The position numbers and the translations under genes are program-made. 57,929 nucleotides of DNA from Modestobacter caceresii (GTDB taxonomy: Bacteria > Actinomycetota > Actinomycetes > Mycobacteriales > Geodermatophilaceae): assembly GCF_000761485.1 (NCBI RefSeq), contig NZ_JPMX01000003.1, positions 87,441 to 145,369 on the forward strand. The letters run 5' to 3'. The notes under the pieces are model-generated. The model had not been told where the DNA came from. It saw only the letters and a program-made list of their open reading frames with translations, and ran no database searches. How positions within the stretch are numbered: the first letter of the stretch is position 1; every line of letters starts with the position of its first letter. Shown piece by piece: positions 1-9,201 of the stretch.

Positions 1-753
1 ACGACGGCGGTAGGCGATCGCACCGGCACCCGCAGCACCGGCGGCGGCCAGGACGCCGACGCCGATCACGGCGGTGTTCTCGGTACCGGAGGTGCTGCCG
101 GCACCGGTCTCGGCGCCGCCGGCCGGCGCGGCACCCATCTGCGCGACCTCGAGCGCACCACAGGCGGCGGGGGCGGTGGCCTCCATCGGCAGCGACGGGT
201 CGAGGTCGCTCATGACGTCACCGTCGTAGGCACCGGAGTCGTTCTTGTCGACGCCGTGCACGACCAGGACGGCCGTGCCCGCCTCGAACGCCGCGTGGAC
301 GTCGTCGGTGACCTCGAAGGTGCGCTCGTAGCTGAGCGTGCCGTCGTCCGCGGTCGGGAAGCGGTCGATGGCCAGGCCGCTGTCCGGGCTGGTGTCGCCG
401 GTGGTGGTCAGCGACGTGCCGATGGCGCCGTAGGCCGGTGCACCCTCGGTGGTGCTGAGGAAGCCGTCGCCGTCCGTGTCGTCGGCGTCGGTCGGGCACT
501 CGCCCAGGGCGCCGATGTGGAAGTGCTGGGCGTGCGGCGAACCCGCCAGCAGCCCGGACGCCTCGATCATGACGGTCGCCGTGTTGCCGTCCAGCGTGAC
601 CATCCCGGTGCCGTCGACGCCCGACTGGTTGAGCGCACCGAGGTCGGCCTGGTAGCTGGTGGCCCCCTCGTGGGCGAAAGCGGTGCTCATGGTGAGCAGC
701 GGGAACGCTGCAGCGGCGATGGCGATGGCCGGGAATGCGTGTGCCTTGCGCAA
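1..753 (-). CDS. Secreted CHRD-type protein with C-terminal membrane anchor (partial)
   Basis: At least 251 codons are present; the stop lies outside the window. I chose a TTG start (753) because AGGAG sits six bases upstream. The first ~30 residues are a signal peptide (basic start, alanine-rich core, cleavage near AFA-HE). The mature part resembles a CHRD domain: histidine-rich HAQHFHIG around residue 70 and VVHGVDKNDSGAYDG near residue 160, an arrangement also like Cu/Zn superoxide dismutase folds. After a Gly/Thr-rich linker comes a hydrophobic segment followed by YRRR, so the protein is probably anchored with its domain outside the cell. No LPXTG-type motif was seen before the membrane segment. 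The function of CHRD domains is poorly known; metal binding is inference, though the copper genes next door fit. Confidence 0.75.
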   Translation of the reverse strand, partial: MRKAHAFPAIAIAAAAFPLLTMSTAFAHEGATSYQADLGALNQSGVDGTGMVTLDGNTATVMIEASGLLAGSPHAQHFHIGALGECPTDADDTDGDGFLSTTEGAPAYGAIGTSLTTTGDTSPDSGLAIDRFPTADDGTLSYERTFEVTDDVHAAFEAGTAVLVVHGVDKNDSGAYDGDVMSDLDPSLPMEATAPAACGALEVAQMGAAPAGGAETGAGSTSGTENTAVIGVGVLAAAGAAGAGAIAYRRR

Positions 754-1107
754 GGTGTGCTCCTCGTGATCGGAGTGCCGCACCCACCGTGAGGTGGGAG
801 CAGCGGACGGCGGCTGACACCGCTCGTCCGGTCGGTCGGCGGGTGCACCGTTGCCCCCACCGCGGAACAGGTCTGACGACCCCGGACAGCCGACGGATCC
901 CCCAGCGGGGATCTCCCCACTGCCGCGCTGACCACCCGACATTCGGGAGGTGGTGCGGGATCGGTTCACTGCCGCCCAGGAATTTCCTGATGCCGGGCTG
1001 TGCAGCGGGTGGGAGTCCGGCCTCGTACGGGCGGAGACGACGATCAGCACATGGCGTTCGGCGAGGGCCGGACCAACCGGAAGGGCGGTCGCGGACGAAG
1101 AACGGGC
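754..1107. other. Intergenic region between divergent CHRD and copC genes
   Basis: About 350 bases separate two divergent genes, so promoters for both must lie here. A small hairpin (GATCCCC at 896-902 with GGGGATC at 907-913) is the only structure seen. No clear copper-repressor (CsoR-like) operator was recognised. Confidence 0.4.
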
Positions 1108-1671
1108 ATGACTGTTCTGCGCGCCCTCCCGATCGCCGGTCCGCGCCCCGGGCCGGTGCTGCTGGTGGGGTTGCTGACCGTGCTGCTCCTCGGCATCGGG
1201 GCGCCTCCCGCCCGGGCCCATGACGCGCTCGTGAGCAGCAGCCCGGTAGCCGGCGCCGCCGTGCCGACAGCTCCGTCCTCGGTGGAGCTGGAGTTCAGCG
1301 CGACGCCGCTGCCGCTGGGCACCGAGGTGCTGGTGCTCGGCCCGGACGGCGCCGTGGTGTCCACCGGCGCCGCCGAGATACGGGACACGACCGTCGTCCA
1401 GTCACTGACCGCCGAGCTCTCCGCAGGGAGCTACACCGTGCAGTGGCGCAGCACCTCCTCGGACGGGCACCCGCTCACCGGCTCCTGGGACTTCACGGTC
1501 GCCGCGGGGAGCACGCCGGCCCCGGACGCGGCGACCCCGGACGCGGCGCCCCCGTCGGTGGCGGCCGCGGCGGCCGACCCCGCCCTCCCGGTCGGCTGGC
1601 TGGTCGGTGGCGTCCTGGCCCTCGGGGCGGCGGCTGCGCTGGTCCTCGGCCGGCTGCGCAGCCGGCGGTGA
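1108..1671 (+). CDS. copC: Copper-resistance protein CopC
   Basis: A 187-residue exported protein. Residues 1-35 form a signal peptide ending near ARA, so the mature chain starts with the copper-binding histidine (HDALVSSSP), as in CopC. The single CopC beta-sandwich spans roughly residues 36-130 and ends with the family motif DGHPLTGSWDF. A Pro/Ala linker and a C-terminal membrane helix ending in RLRSRR follow, so the protein is tethered outside the membrane rather than free. The ATG at 1108 is preferred over an in-frame upstream ATG because it begins the signal peptide directly. Its stop overlaps the start of the next gene (GTGA), giving translational coupling with the CopD partner. Likely role: copper binding and delivery at the cell surface. 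Confidence 0.88.
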   Translation: MTVLRALPIAGPRPGPVLLVGLLTVLLLGIGAPPARAHDALVSSSPVAGAAVPTAPSSVELEFSATPLPLGTEVLVLGPDGAVVSTGAAEIRDTTVVQSLTAELSAGSYTVQWRSTSSDGHPLTGSWDFTVAAGSTPAPDAATPDAAPPSVAAAAADPALPVGWLVGGVLALGAAAALVLGRLRSRR

Positions 1672-3035
1672 CCAGCACCGTGGTCCGCCCGGACCAGGAG
1701 CAGCGTGCGCCGCAGCGGGCCCGGTGGCGGGTGCCGACGGCCACGGCCGCGGTGGCCGGCCTGCTCGCGGTCCTGGGCTGGGCGATCGCCGTGGGCAGCG
1801 GCCCGACGACTCCCGCCGCCGTCGGGCTGCGCGAGGCAGGCCTGCTGGTGGAGTGGGGTGGGCCGGTGATCACACTGGCCGCCCGGATCGCCGCGGTGGG
1901 CACGGTGGGGACCCTGCTGTTCGCCGCCGTCCTGCTCCCCGCAGGCGCCGGGCAGCTGGCCCCACAGGCCAGGCGCGCCGTGTCGACGGCGTCGGCGTGG
2001 GCGCTGGCCTGGGCGCTGGCGACCTCGCTCGGCGGCCTGCTCACCGTCAGCCGGCTGGTGGGCGTGGCCCCGACCGCGCTGGACGGGTCCTCGGTCCGGG
2101 TGTTCCTCCTCGACACCGGCGCCGGCCGTGCCGTGCTGCTGGTCACCGCGATCACCGCAGGGCTCGCGGTGGCGGCCCGGCCCGGCACCGGCCGCGGGGG
2201 TGCGCGGCTGCTGCTGGCCGGTGCGCTGGCCGCCCTGGTCGTCCCGGTGGTGCTCAGCGGGCACTCGTCGGCCGCGGAGGACCACCTGGTCGCGGTGACC
2301 ACCCTCGCCGTGCACGTCGTCGCGGCGAGCCTGTGGGTCGGCGGGCTGGGCGCCCTGCTGCGGTACGGCCGGGCCACGCCGGCGGCCGCCGGGCGGTACA
2401 GCGCGGTCGCGCTGTGGTGCTTCGGGGCCACCGCGGTGTCCGGGGTGCTGGCGGCGGGGGTCGTCCTGGGCGGCGCCGGGGCCGTGGTCGCCGCGCTGGG
2501 CACCGGCTACGGCGTGCTGCTGCTCGGCAAGACGCTGGGGCTGACCGTCGTGGGCCTGCTGGGCTGGCAGCACCGGCGCCGCACCCTGCCGCAGCTGCGG
2601 GCGGGGCAGCCGGGCGCCTTCCGGCGGCTGGCCGTCGTGGAGACGGCCGTGCTGCTGGCGACGGTCGCCCTGGCCGTGGCACTGGCGGCATCCCCGCCCC
2701 CGGTCGCGGCCGGGGTGGGGTCAGCGACGGCCGCGCCGGCAGCTCCCGCGGCGGCTGCGGACCCCATGGCCGGGCACGACCACGGCGAGCTCTCGGTCGG
2801 CGTCCTGGTCGACGAGGACCGCTTCCACGTGGCCGGCCCGGTCGCCGCAGGGTCGCGGGTGACCGTGCACAACGCCAGCGGTCAGCCGGTGACGATCACC
2901 GCGGACGACGCCTCGTTCGACGTCGATGTCGCCGCCGGGACGCTGCTGACCTTCGCGGCGCCCGACCAGCCGGGTCAGTACGCCTTCAGCAGCCGCCACT
3001 CGGCGACCTACACCGACGTCCTCGTCGTGGAGTGA
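1668..3035 (+). CDS. copD: CopD-family copper membrane protein with C-terminal cupredoxin-like domain
   Basis: 455 residues, starting at a GTG that overlaps the copC stop. The first ~350 residues hold about eight or nine hydrophobic helices of the CopD family, including a conserved histidine segment (SGHSSAAEDH, then a helix with HVVAASLWVGGLG). The last ~100 residues are different: a His-rich start (MAGHDHGEL) followed by a beta-rich domain ending in QYAFSSRHSATYTDVLVVE, which resembles a cupredoxin-like fold. The pairing with CopC, and copper uptake or handling across the membrane, follow from the family. The extra domain suggests an additional copper site on the outer face; that is inference. 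Confidence 0.85.
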   Translation: MTSTVVRPDQEQRAPQRARWRVPTATAAVAGLLAVLGWAIAVGSGPTTPAAVGLREAGLLVEWGGPVITLAARIAAVGTVGTLLFAAVLLPAGAGQLAPQARRAVSTASAWALAWALATSLGGLLTVSRLVGVAPTALDGSSVRVFLLDTGAGRAVLLVTAITAGLAVAARPGTGRGGARLLLAGALAALVVPVVLSGHSSAAEDHLVAVTTLAVHVVAASLWVGGLGALLRYGRATPAAAGRYSAVALWCFGATAVSGVLAAGVVLGGAGAVVAALGTGYGVLLLGKTLGLTVVGLLGWQHRRRTLPQLRAGQPGAFRRLAVVETAVLLATVALAVALAASPPPVAAGVGSATAAPAAPAAAADPMAGHDHGELSVGVLVDEDRFHVAGPVAAGSRVTVHNASGQPVTITADDASFDVDVAAGTLLTFAAPDQPGQYAFSSRHSATYTDVLVVE

Positions 3036-3048
3036 GCCCGGCTCACTC
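3030..3048. other. Palindrome joining the two convergent stop codons
   Basis: GAGTGAGCC and GGCTCACTC form a perfect inverted repeat with a one-base centre. It contains the stop codons of both copD (+) and metH (-), which converge with a gap of only seven bases. It may act as a shared terminator, although a hairpin would have to open its inner pairs to form a loop. Confidence 0.45.
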
Positions 3049-6000
3049 GTCCTCGGTGCGGTAGCCCAGGTTGGGTGAGAGCCAGCGCTCCGCCTCGGCG
3101 ACCGTCCAGCCCTTGCGCCGGGCGTAGTCCTCGACCTGGTCGCGGCCGATCCGGCCCAGCACGAAGTACCGCGACTCCGGGTGGGCGAAGTACAGACCGC
3201 TGACCGCCGCCCCCGGCCACATGGCCATGCTCTCGGTGAGCTGGATGCCGGTGGCGGCCTCCACGTCGAGCAGCTCCCAGATCGTCTGCTTCTCGGTGTG
3301 CTCGGGGCAGGCCGGGTAGCCCGGTGCGGGGCGGATGCCGGCGTACTTCTCCGCGAGCAGCCCGTCGGCGTCCAGGTGCTCGTCGGGGGCGTAGGCCCAG
3401 AACTCGGTGCGCACCCGCTCGTGCAGCCGCTCGGCGAACGCCTCGGCCAGCCGGTCGGCCAGCGACTCCAGCAGGATCGCGCTGTAGTCGTCGTTGGCCT
3501 TCTTGAACTCGGCCACCTTCTCCGCCGAGCCCAGGCCGGCGGTGACGGCGAACGCCCCCACGTGGTCCCGGAGCCCGGTCGCCTTGGGTGCGACGAAGTC
3601 GGCCAGCGACTTGCGCGGCGAGCCGTCCCGGCCCTCGGTCTGCTGCCGCAGCTGGTGCAGCGTCGCCCGGACGGCGGTGCGGGACTCGTCAGTGTAGACC
3701 TCGATGGAGTCGCCGTCCACCTGGCTGGCCGGGAACAACCCGAAGACGCCGCTGGCCCGCAGCCACCGCTCGGCGATCAGCTGGTCGAGCATCGCCTGCG
3801 CGTCCTCGTACAGCCGGCGGGCCGCCTCCCCGGTGGTCGGGTTGTGCAGGATGTCGGGGAACCGGCCGCGCATCTCCCAGGCGTTGAAGAACGGCTGCCA
3901 GTCGATGTACTCCCGCAGCTCGTCCAGCGGGTAGTCGGCGAAGCTGCGCACGAACTGGGTGGCCACCCCGTGCCGGTGGTCGCAGCTGGGCCCGGCGCAG
4001 ACGTCCTTCGTCTGCTGCAGCAGCATCCGGGGCCGCGGCGGGTGGTGGTCGGACCAGTCGATCGGGGTCGCCGCCGCGCGGGCAGCGGCCAGCGGGAGGA
4101 GCGAGCGGGTGTCCTGCCGGGCCGCGTGCCGTTCCCGCAGCGCGGCGTAGTCGGCGTCGGTCTCGGCGAGCAGGGCCGGGCGCTGCTCATCGGACAGCAG
4201 CGCGGCGACGACCGGCACCGACCGCGAGGCGTCCTTCACCCAGATGACCGGCCCGGAGTACTTCTGCGCGACCTTCACCGCGGTGTGCGCGCGGGAGGTG
4301 GTGGCCCCGCCGACCAGCAGCGGGATGGTGAACCCCTGCCGCTCCATCTCGGTGGCCAGGTTGACCATCTCGTCGAGGGAGGGGGTGATCAGCCCGGAGA
4401 GCCCGATGATGTCGGCGCCCTCCTCCTTGGCGGCGTCCAGGATCCGCTGGGCGGGCACCATCACGCCGAGGTCGACCACGTCGTAGTTGTTGCACTGCAG
4501 GACGACGCCGACGATGTTCTTCCCGATGTCGTGGACGTCGCCCTTCACGGTGGCCATCACGACCTTGCCGTTGCTGCGCTCGGCGTCCCCGGGCTGCTTC
4601 TCCGCCTCGATGAACGGGATCAGGTGCGCGACGGCCTTCTTCATCACCCGTGCCGACTTCACCACCTGGGGCAGGAACATCTTCCCGGCGCCGAACAGGT
4701 CGCCGACGACGTTCATGCCGGCCATCAGCGGCCCCTCGATCACCTCGATGGGCCGGCCGCCGCGGGCGCTGATCTCCTGGCGCAGTTCCTCGGTGTCGGT
4801 CTCGACGAACGCGTCGATCCCCTTCACCAGGGCGTGGGTGATCCGCTCCCCCACCGGCAGCGACCGCCACTCCTCGGTGGCGACCTCCTTGGCCGCCCCG
4901 TCGCCGGCGAAGTCCGCGGCGATCTCCAGCAGCCGCTCGGTGCTGTCCGGGCGGCGGTTGAGGACGACGTCCTCGATCCGCTCGCGCAGCAGCGCCGGCA
5001 CCTCGTCGTAGACCTCCAGGGCGCCGGCGTTGACGATCCCCATGTCCATGCCGGCGGCGATGGCGTGGAACAGGAAGACGGCGTGGATCGCCTCCCGCAC
5101 CGGGTTGTTGCCGCGGAAGGAGAACGACACGTTGGAGACGCCGCCGGAGACCAGCGCGCCGGGCAGGTTCTGCTTGATCCACCTCGTGGCCTCGATGAAG
5201 TCGACCCCGTAGGTGGCGTGCTCCTCGATGCCGGTGGCCACGGCGAAGACGTTGGGGTCGAAGATGATGTCCTCGGCCGGGAAGCCCACCTGCTGGGTGA
5301 GGACGTCGTAGGCCCGCCGGCAGATCTCCTGGCGGCGCTGCAGGCTGTCGGCCTGGCCGTCCTCGTCGAAGGCCATCACCACGACCGCGGCGCCGTACTT
5401 GCGGCAGAGCCGGGCCTGGGTGACGAACTCCTCCTCGCCGTTCTTCAGCGAGATGGAGTTGACGATCGCCTTGCCCTGGACGCACTTGAGCCCGGCCTCG
5501 ATGACCTCCCACTTCGAGGAGTCGATCATCGTGGGCACCCGGCAGATGTCGGGCTCGGTGGCGACCAGCTTCAGGAACCGGTCCATCGCCGCGACGCCGT
5601 CGATCATCCCCTCGTCCATGTTGACGTCGATGACCTGCGCGCCGGCCTCGACCTGCTGGCGGGCGACGGCGAGGGCGGTCGGGTAGTCGCCGGCCTTGAT
5701 GAGGTTGCGGAAACGGGCCGAGCCGGTGATGTTGGTCCGCTCGCCGACGTTGACGAACAGGCTGTCCTCGGTGACCGTCAGCGGCTCCAGCCCGGACAGC
5801 CGCAGCGCCGGGGCGACCTCGACCGGCGTCCGCGGGGCCCGGCCGGCGACCGAGCCGGCGATGGCGGCGATGTGGGCCGGCGTGGTGCCGCAGCAGCCGC
5901 CGACCAGGTTCACGAAGCCGCTCTCGGCGAACTCCCCGACGATCGCCGCGGTCTCCTCGGGCGACTCGTCGTACTCACCGAAGGCGTTGGGCAGCCCGGC

Positions 6001-6837
6001 GTTGGGATAGCAGGAGACGAAGGTGTCCGCGATCCGGGAGATCTCGGCGATGTAGGGCCGCATCTCCTTGGCACCCAGCGCGCAGTTCAGCCCCACCAGC
6101 AGCGGCTCGACGTGCCGTACCGAGTGCCAGAACGCCTCGGTGACCTGCCCGGAGAGGGTGCGCCCGGAGGCGTCGGTGATCGTGCCGGAGATCATCACCG
6201 GCCAGCGGCGCCCGCGGTCGGCGAACAGCGTCTCCAGCGCGAAGATGGCCGCCTTGGCGTTCAGGGTGTCGAAGATCGTCTCGATCAGCAGCACGTCCGA
6301 GCCGCCGTCGACCAGCCCGTCGGCCTGCTCCAGGTAGGCCTCGACGAGCTCGTCGAAGCTGACGTTGCGGGCGCCGGGGTCGTTCACGTCGGGTGAGATG
6401 GACGCCGTCCGGCTGGTCGGGCCGAGCGCACCGACGACGTAGCGCGGCTTCTCCGGTGTGCTGACCGCGTCGCAGGCGGCGCGGGCGAGCCGGGCGGAGG
6501 CGACGTTCAGCTCGTACGCCAGGTCGGACATCCCGTAGTCGAGCAGCGAGATCCGGGTCGCGTTGAACGTGTTGGTCTCGATCAGGTCCGCGCCGGCGTC
6601 GAGGTACTCGCGGTGGATGCCGCTGATGATCTCCGGGGCGGTGATGCTGAGCAGGTCGTTGTTGCCCTGGACGTCGCTGGGCCAGTCGGCGAACCGCTCA
6701 CCGCGGTAGCCGGCCTCGTCCGGCCGGTCCCGCTGGATGGCCGTGCCCATCGCCCCGTCGAGCACCAGGATCCGCTGCTGCAGCAGCGCGGTGAGCGCGG
6801 TCGTGGCGTCAGGGCGGACGTGCGGGGATGCAGGCAC
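3043..6837 (-). CDS. metH: Cobalamin-dependent methionine synthase
   Basis: 1264 residues, the full length of MetH. Domains in order: homocysteine S-methyltransferase (about 12-330) with the zinc cysteines in GLNCALG and [11 protein letters not shown]; pterin-binding domain (about 360-620, [11 protein letters not shown]); cobalamin-binding cap and Rossmann domain (about 650-870) with the cobalt-ligand motif [13 protein letters not shown]; and the AdoMet reactivation domain to the C-terminus ([12 protein letters not shown]). It transfers a methyl group from 5-methyltetrahydrofolate to homocysteine in the cytoplasm. The GTG start has GAGGA six bases upstream. No cobalamin or SAM riboswitch was recognised in front of it. 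Confidence 0.97.
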   Translation of the reverse strand: MPASPHVRPDATTALTALLQQRILVLDGAMGTAIQRDRPDEAGYRGERFADWPSDVQGNNDLLSITAPEIISGIHREYLDAGADLIETNTFNATRISLLDYGMSDLAYELNVASARLARAACDAVSTPEKPRYVVGALGPTSRTASISPDVNDPGARNVSFDELVEAYLEQADGLVDGGSDVLLIETIFDTLNAKAAIFALETLFADRGRRWPVMISGTITDASGRTLSGQVTEAFWHSVRHVEPLLVGLNCALGAKEMRPYIAEISRIADTFVSCYPNAGLPNAFGEYDESPEETAAIVGEFAESGFVNLVGGCCGTTPAHIAAIAGSVAGRAPRTPVEVAPALRLSGLEPLTVTEDSLFVNVGERTNITGSARFRNLIKAGDYPTALAVARQQVEAGAQVIDVNMDEGMIDGVAAMDRFLKLVATEPDICRVPTMIDSSKWEVIEAGLKCVQGKAIVNSISLKNGEEEFVTQARLCRKYGAAVVVMAFDEDGQADSLQRRQEICRRAYDVLTQQVGFPAEDIIFDPNVFAVATGIEEHATYGVDFIEATRWIKQNLPGALVSGGVSNVSFSFRGNNPVREAIHAVFLFHAIAAGMDMGIVNAGALEVYDEVPALLRERIEDVVLNRRPDSTERLLEIAADFAGDGAAKEVATEEWRSLPVGERITHALVKGIDAFVETDTEELRQEISARGGRPIEVIEGPLMAGMNVVGDLFGAGKMFLPQVVKSARVMKKAVAHLIPFIEAEKQPGDAERSNGKVVMATVKGDVHDIGKNIVGVVLQCNNYDVVDLGVMVPAQRILDAAKEEGADIIGLSGLITPSLDEMVNLATEMERQGFTIPLLVGGATTSRAHTAVKVAQKYSGPVIWVKDASRSVPVVAALLSDEQRPALLAETDADYAALRERHAARQDTRSLLPLAAARAAATPIDWSDHHPPRPRMLLQQTKDVCAGPSCDHRHGVATQFVRSFADYPLDELREYIDWQPFFNAWEMRGRFPDILHNPTTGEAARRLYEDAQAMLDQLIAERWLRASGVFGLFPASQVDGDSIEVYTDESRTAVRATLHQLRQQTEGRDGSPRKSLADFVAPKATGLRDHVGAFAVTAGLGSAEKVAEFKKANDDYSAILLESLADRLAEAFAERLHERVRTEFWAYAPDEHLDADGLLAEKYAGIRPAPGYPACPEHTEKQTIWELLDVEAATGIQLTESMAMWPGAAVSGLYFAHPESRYFVLGRIGRDQVEDYARRKGWTVAEAERWLSPNLGYRTEDE

Positions 6838-6884
6838 GGGCAGTCCTCGGTGGTCGATCGGGCACGGTCACGGAGGCGTCCGGC

Positions 6885-6898
6885 GCCAGGGCCCTGGC
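6885..6898. repeat. 14-bp perfect palindrome upstream of metH
   Basis: GCCAGGGCCCTGGC lies about 50 bases upstream of the metH start, in the divergent metH/PAC2 control region. It has the size and symmetry of a dimeric repressor site, but I cannot assign it to a regulator. Confidence 0.3.
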
Positions 6899-7037
6899 AA
6901 CTCCGACGGGCGAGCGGCCTCGTCGTCCTCGAACAGCGCCCCCATCGTCGCACTTCCCTCCCCTGCCCGGGTGCACCCCGTGGCCCGGGCGGTCCCGGAC
7001 GCCCCACGAGCAACCGGGGCGGCGGGCCAGATCGACG

Positions 7038-7043
7038 TAGGCT
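7038..7043 (+). promoter_or_regulatory. Putative -10 box (TAGGCT) of a leaderless PAC2 transcript
   Basis: TAGGCT matches the actinobacterial TANNNT -10 pattern and ends six bases before the GTG start, with no ribosome binding site between. This places the transcription start at or next to the start codon. No good -35 box is visible. Confidence 0.5.
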
Positions 7044-7049
7044 CGAAGG

Positions 7050-7910
7050 GTGATCGATCCGAAGTCCGACGCTGACGACCTGCCCGAGCTGGACGACCCC
7101 GTGGTCGTGGTCGCGTTCGAGGGATGGAACGACGCCGGGGACGCCGCCACCGGTGCCGTGGAGCACCTGGAGCTGACCTGGAACGCCACCCCGCTCGCTG
7201 CGCTGGACCCCGAGGACTACTACGACTTCCAGGTCAACCGGCCGACCGTCTCCCTGATCGACGGCGTCACCCGCCGGGTCGAGTGGCCCACCACCCGGCT
7301 GTCGGTGGTCAAGCCGCCGGGCAGTGAGCGGCACGTCGTCCTCATCCGCGGCATCGAGCCGAACATGCGCTGGCGCAGCTTCTGCGACGAGCTGATCGAG
7401 CTGATCCAGGAGCTCGGCGCCCAGACGGTGGTCGCGCTCGGCGCGTTGCTGGCCGACACGCCGCACACCCGGCCCACGCCGGTGACCGGCTCGGCCTACG
7501 ACGCCGAGTCGGCGCGGCAGTGGGGTGTGGAGACGTCCACCTATCAGGGTCCGACCGGCATCCTCGGCGTCTTCGCCGATGCCTGCGTGCAGGCCGGGCT
7601 GCCGGCGGTGAGCTTCTGGGCGGCCGTGCCGCACTACGTCTCCCAGCCCCCCTCCCCCAGGGCGACGATGGCGCTGCTGACCCGGGTCGAGGAGGTCCTC
7701 GAGGTCACCGTGCCGCTGGGCACCCTGCCCGACCAGGCCGACGAGTGGGTGAAGACCGTCGACGAGATGGCCCAGGAGGACGAGGAGGTCGTCGAGTACG
7801 TGCGCTCCCTGGAGGAGCGGCAGACGGCCAGCGACCTGTCCCAGGCCAACGGCGACCAGATCGCCCGCGAGTTCGAGAGGTACTTGCGCCGCCGCGGCGG
7901 CACGAGCTGA
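7050..7910 (+). CDS. PAC2-family (proteasome assembly chaperone-like) protein
   Basis: 286 residues with the PAC2 opening pattern DPVVVVAFEGWNDAGDAAT at about 15-33 and the internal VVALGALLADTPHTRP motif near 130-145. The C-terminus is acidic and likely helical or coiled (EDEEVVEYVRSLEERQ). Actinobacterial members are about this size and commonly lie near mshC and metH, as here. The family name comes from eukaryotic proteasome chaperones; the bacterial role is not established. The GTG start is supported by a leaderless -10 box just upstream. The final codons are part of a 21-base direct repeat found again at 7985. Confidence 0.88.
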   Translation: MIDPKSDADDLPELDDPVVVVAFEGWNDAGDAATGAVEHLELTWNATPLAALDPEDYYDFQVNRPTVSLIDGVTRRVEWPTTRLSVVKPPGSERHVVLIRGIEPNMRWRSFCDELIELIQELGAQTVVALGALLADTPHTRPTPVTGSAYDAESARQWGVETSTYQGPTGILGVFADACVQAGLPAVSFWAAVPHYVSQPPSPRATMALLTRVEEVLEVTVPLGTLPDQADEWVKTVDEMAQEDEEVVEYVRSLEERQTASDLSQANGDQIAREFERYLRRRGGTS

Positions 7911-8005
7911 CCTGCGGCCCCGTCGCAGGGGCCCGCCGCGAGCCCGCGAGTGGTGGGGGGCGGCGGGGTCCTTCCGCTGCGCCCCCGCGGCGGCACGAGC
8001 TGACC
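7892..8005. repeat. 21-bp direct repeat flanking a dispersed element
   Basis: The same 21 bases (beginning CCGCGGCGGCACGAGC) occur at 7892-7912, where they encode the end of the PAC2 protein, and at 7985-8005. A copy of the dispersed palindromic repeat lies between them. The arrangement looks like a duplication made when the element arrived, or a later tandem duplication. Confidence 0.7.
7916..7975 (+). repeat. Dispersed palindromic repeat, copy A
   Basis: About 60 bases running from GGCCCCGTC through GCGAGCCCGCGAGTGGTGGG to GGGGTCCTTCC. The ends (GGCCCCG and CGGGGTCC-type) are partly complementary and the middle contains a second small palindrome around GCGAG. Close relatives lie at 13185, 13263, 15924 (reversed), 20401 (reversed) and 20451. 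Confidence 0.7.
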
Positions 8006-8022
8006 CCGGTCGCTTCAAGATC

Positions 8023-8075
8023 AGAACGGGCTGAAGGTCGTCATCTCGACGGGATGACGACCCTCAGCCCGTTCT
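8023..8075. terminator. Long bidirectional hairpin between convergent genes
   Basis: A 22-bp stem with one mismatch (AGAACGGGCTGAAGGTCGTC against its complement at 8054-8075) and a nine-base loop lies between PAC2 (+) and dgt (-). It has no long T run, as is usual in GC-rich actinobacteria, and should stop transcription from both sides. Confidence 0.75.
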
Positions 8076-8091
8076 CGTCGCCAGCCCTTTC

Positions 8092-9201
8092 TCAGGGTGT
8101 GACGAGCAGCGGGCGCATCCGGACGGTGGCCGTGTCGTCGAAGAGCCGGTCGTACGTGGCGAGGGCGAACCGGTCGGTCATCCCGGTCACGTAGTCGACG
8201 ACCTGGGTGACCAGGCCGGCCTCGGTGTCCCGGTAGCTGGCCGGCATGAGCTCGGGATGGGCCAGGTGGTGGTCGACCAGCCGGCGGATCACCTCGATCG
8301 CCACGTGCTTCTGCCCGGCGGCGATCTCGGACTCGTAGACCCGCTCGAACATGAACGCCCGCAGCTCGTTCATCGCCTCGAGGGCGTCCGGCGCCATCCG
8401 CACGGCCGGTGCCGGCGGGCCGCCGGGGACGGCGTGTCGGGCCTCCTCGCGCGCCGAGGCGTACGTGCCGTCGACGACCGCCTCGATCATCGCGCCGACC
8501 ATCGCCCCGCCGGGCGGGCCGAAGGTGGCCAGCGTGCGGGCCGGCAGGTCACCGGCGCGCAGCACCCCGGCCCGGACGGCGTCCAGCGCGTCGTGGGAGA
8601 GGTAGCCGATCCGGTCGGCGAACTTCACGCACTCCGCCTCCCGGGTGGCCGGCGGCGGGGTGATCTTCCAGCTGTGTGCCCGGACGCCGTCGCGCACCTC
8701 CCAGGTGAGGTTGAGGTCCTCGAGCACCTCGACGATCCGCACCCCCTGGGCGGCGTGGTGCCAGCCTCCTGCGACGTAGGGCTCCAGGGCCTCCTCACCG
8801 ATGTGCCCGAACGGCGAGTGGCCCACGTCGTGGGCCAGCGCGATCGCCTCGGCCAGGGTCTCGTGCAGGCCCAGGGCCCGGGCCAGTGACCGGGCGACCT
8901 GGGTGACCTGGAGGGTGTGGGTGAGCCGGGTGACGAAGTGGTCGCCGTCGGGGTGCAGGAAGACCTGGGTCTTGTGCTTGAGCCGGCGGAAGGCCTTGGC
9001 GTGCAGCACCCGGTCGCGGTCGAGCTCCCAGCAGGTGCGGAGTCCGTCGTCGGGCTCAGGGCGCGCCCGTCCCCGGCTCCGGGAGGACCGCGCGGCCGCC
9101 GGGGCAAGAGCTGCCTCGGCGTCCTCCCGTGCCTGCCGGTCGATCCGGGTGAAGGCAGGCGGGTACGCCAGCCACTCGAACCCCGTCCCGCCCTCGCTCA
9201 C
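8092..9201 (-). CDS. dgt: Deoxyguanosinetriphosphate triphosphohydrolase-like protein
   Basis: 369 residues. The HD-domain metal site is clear: [19 protein letters not shown] (first His), then [19 protein letters not shown] with the HD pair, and a later [10 protein letters not shown] segment supplying the distal Asp. It hydrolyses dNTPs to deoxynucleosides and triphosphate by family. The start is the GTG at 9201, which overlaps the mshC stop (GTGA), so the two genes are translationally coupled in one transcript. The N-terminal ~55 residues are variable and charged (Ser/Arg-rich). Confidence 0.9.
   Translation of the reverse strand: MSEGGTGFEWLAYPPAFTRIDRQAREDAEAALAPAAARSSRSRGRARPEPDDGLRTCWELDRDRVLHAKAFRRLKHKTQVFLHPDGDHFVTRLTHTLQVTQVARSLARALGLHETLAEAIALAHDVGHSPFGHIGEEALEPYVAGGWHHAAQGVRIVEVLEDLNLTWEVRDGVRAHSWKITPPPATREAECVKFADRIGYLSHDALDAVRAGVLRAGDLPARTLATFGPPGGAMVGAMIEAVVDGTYASAREEARHAVPGGPPAPAVRMAPDALEAMNELRAFMFERVYESEIAAGQKHVAIEVIRRLVDHHLAHPELMPASYRDTEAGLVTQVVDYVTGMTDRFALATYDRLFDDTATVRMRPLLVTP

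Noticed and set aside
3181-6396. A 1071-codon open frame antisense to metH
   Set aside because: High GC suppresses stop codons; the translation is low-complexity Asp/Arg/Gly/Val and the real gene opposite is metH.
6838-7049. Cobalamin, SAM or SAH riboswitch upstream of metH
   Set aside because: None of the conserved core sequences could be matched; only a 14-bp palindrome is present.
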